The notes under the pieces are model-generated. The model was not told where the DNA came from and did no database searches. It saw only the letters and a list, made by a program, of their open reading frames with translations. From assembly GCF_000003605.2 (NCBI RefSeq), contig NW_003130542.1, forward strand, positions 1-64,000: a stretch of DNA of 64,000 nucleotides, read 5' to 3'. The translations under genes and the position numbers were made by a program. Numbering within the stretch: the first letter of the stretch is position 1; each line of letters opens with the position of its first letter. Below are positions 63,839 through 64,000 of this stretch, in pieces. Origin of the DNA: Saccoglossus kowalevskii. Its lineage: Eukaryota > Hemichordata > Enteropneusta > Harrimaniidae.

Positions 63839-64000
63839 TTTTCTGATGAGGGGGGGGGGGAAACGTTTTAGAGATGTGTTGATTCGTAATTGAAAGTAAC
63901 ATAAAGCTAAACCATTTGATCATCTTGAACCCACTTGTAAATTAGTTGAAGGAAACTATATTCTTCAATTCAGTTATTGCTCAATAGCTTATATTTGGTA

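Larger units (their letters stand above)
1..64000. repeat. Tandem array of 539 bp tRNA-Gly/tRNA-Ala units
   Basis: The window opens and closes inside a unit, so the array extends past both ends. Each unit holds a minus-strand Gly(UCC) gene and a plus-strand Ala(UGC) gene in divergent orientation. Spacing between successive genes of the same kind is almost always 538-540 bp. It falls to about 522 where the Gly copy has the 17 bp deletion, 346 after unit 1, and 304 after unit 15. Units differ by only a few bases, and spacers are about as similar as genes. This is known-type organisation (tandem tDNA arrays as in Xenopus, zebrafish or Entamoeba), but I do not recognise this two-gene unit. Confidence 0.98.

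Noticed and set aside
574-63923. Recurrent minus-strand reading frames of about 66-100 codons in almost every unit
   Set aside because: They run antisense through the tRNA-Ala gene. Their shared core is the reverse complement of the tRNA, the frames change at the G tract from unit to unit, and no start context or conservation beyond the repeat supports a protein.
1-64000. CRISPR array
   Set aside because: The repeated part is the whole 539 bp unit; there are no unique spacers between short repeats.
1-64000. tRNA-derived SINE family
   Set aside because: Copies are head-to-tail in one array, have intact tRNA ends with Pol III terminators right after, and show no tail, target-site duplications or dispersed insertion.
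1-64000. Bacterial or organelle tRNA operon
   Set aside because: No CCA is encoded, genes have separate internal promoters and T-run terminators, adjacent genes are on opposite strands, and the Ala sequence is of the animal nuclear type.
1-64000. 5S rRNA, snRNA or other RNA genes in the spacers
   Set aside because: I read both spacers on both strands and saw no recognisable 5S, U-snRNA or other RNA gene, and no second A/B box pair.
1-64000. Pure assembly duplication of a few units
   Set aside because: Most units carry their own variants and several distinct indels, so the copies are mostly real, although exact copy number could still be wrong.

Overview
The whole 64 kb window is one tandem array with no single-copy sequence at either edge. 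The repeat unit is about 539 bp and carries two tRNA genes transcribed away from each other by RNA polymerase III: tRNA-Gly with anticodon UCC on the minus strand and tRNA-Ala with anticodon UGC on the plus strand. In a standard unit the layout is Gly (72 bp), a 168 bp spacer between the two 5' ends, Ala (72 bp), then a 227 bp spacer between the Ala 3' end and the next Gly 3' end. Units here are numbered by their Gly gene, 1 to 120. I count 120 Gly loci (113 near full length, 7 with the same 17 bp deletion of the anticodon region) and 119 Ala loci (115 near full length, 4 truncated). Unit 1 has lost its Ala gene.

The split A and B box promoters, short T-run terminators, absence of an encoded CCA end, and an Ala sequence nearly identical to the animal tRNA-Ala(UGC) point to a eukaryotic nuclear genome, most likely a metazoan. 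The species cannot be named. A substitution spectrum rich in CpG to TpG/CpA changes fits germline DNA methylation.

Units are nearly identical over genes and spacers alike, so the array is being homogenised. Variants nevertheless tag units. The same rare variants recur in non-adjacent units, often 47-50 units (25-27 kb) or about 60-67 units (34-36 kb) apart, which suggests larger duplications followed by local gain, loss and conversion. Other variation is a G tract of 5 to 14 bases in the convergent spacer, deletions that remove an Ala gene, and a few clusters of one-base losses that look like uncorrected sequencing errors.

There are no supported protein genes. The recurrent short minus-strand reading frames are antisense to the tRNAs. 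No stretch above 300 bases lacks a tRNA gene or fragment.
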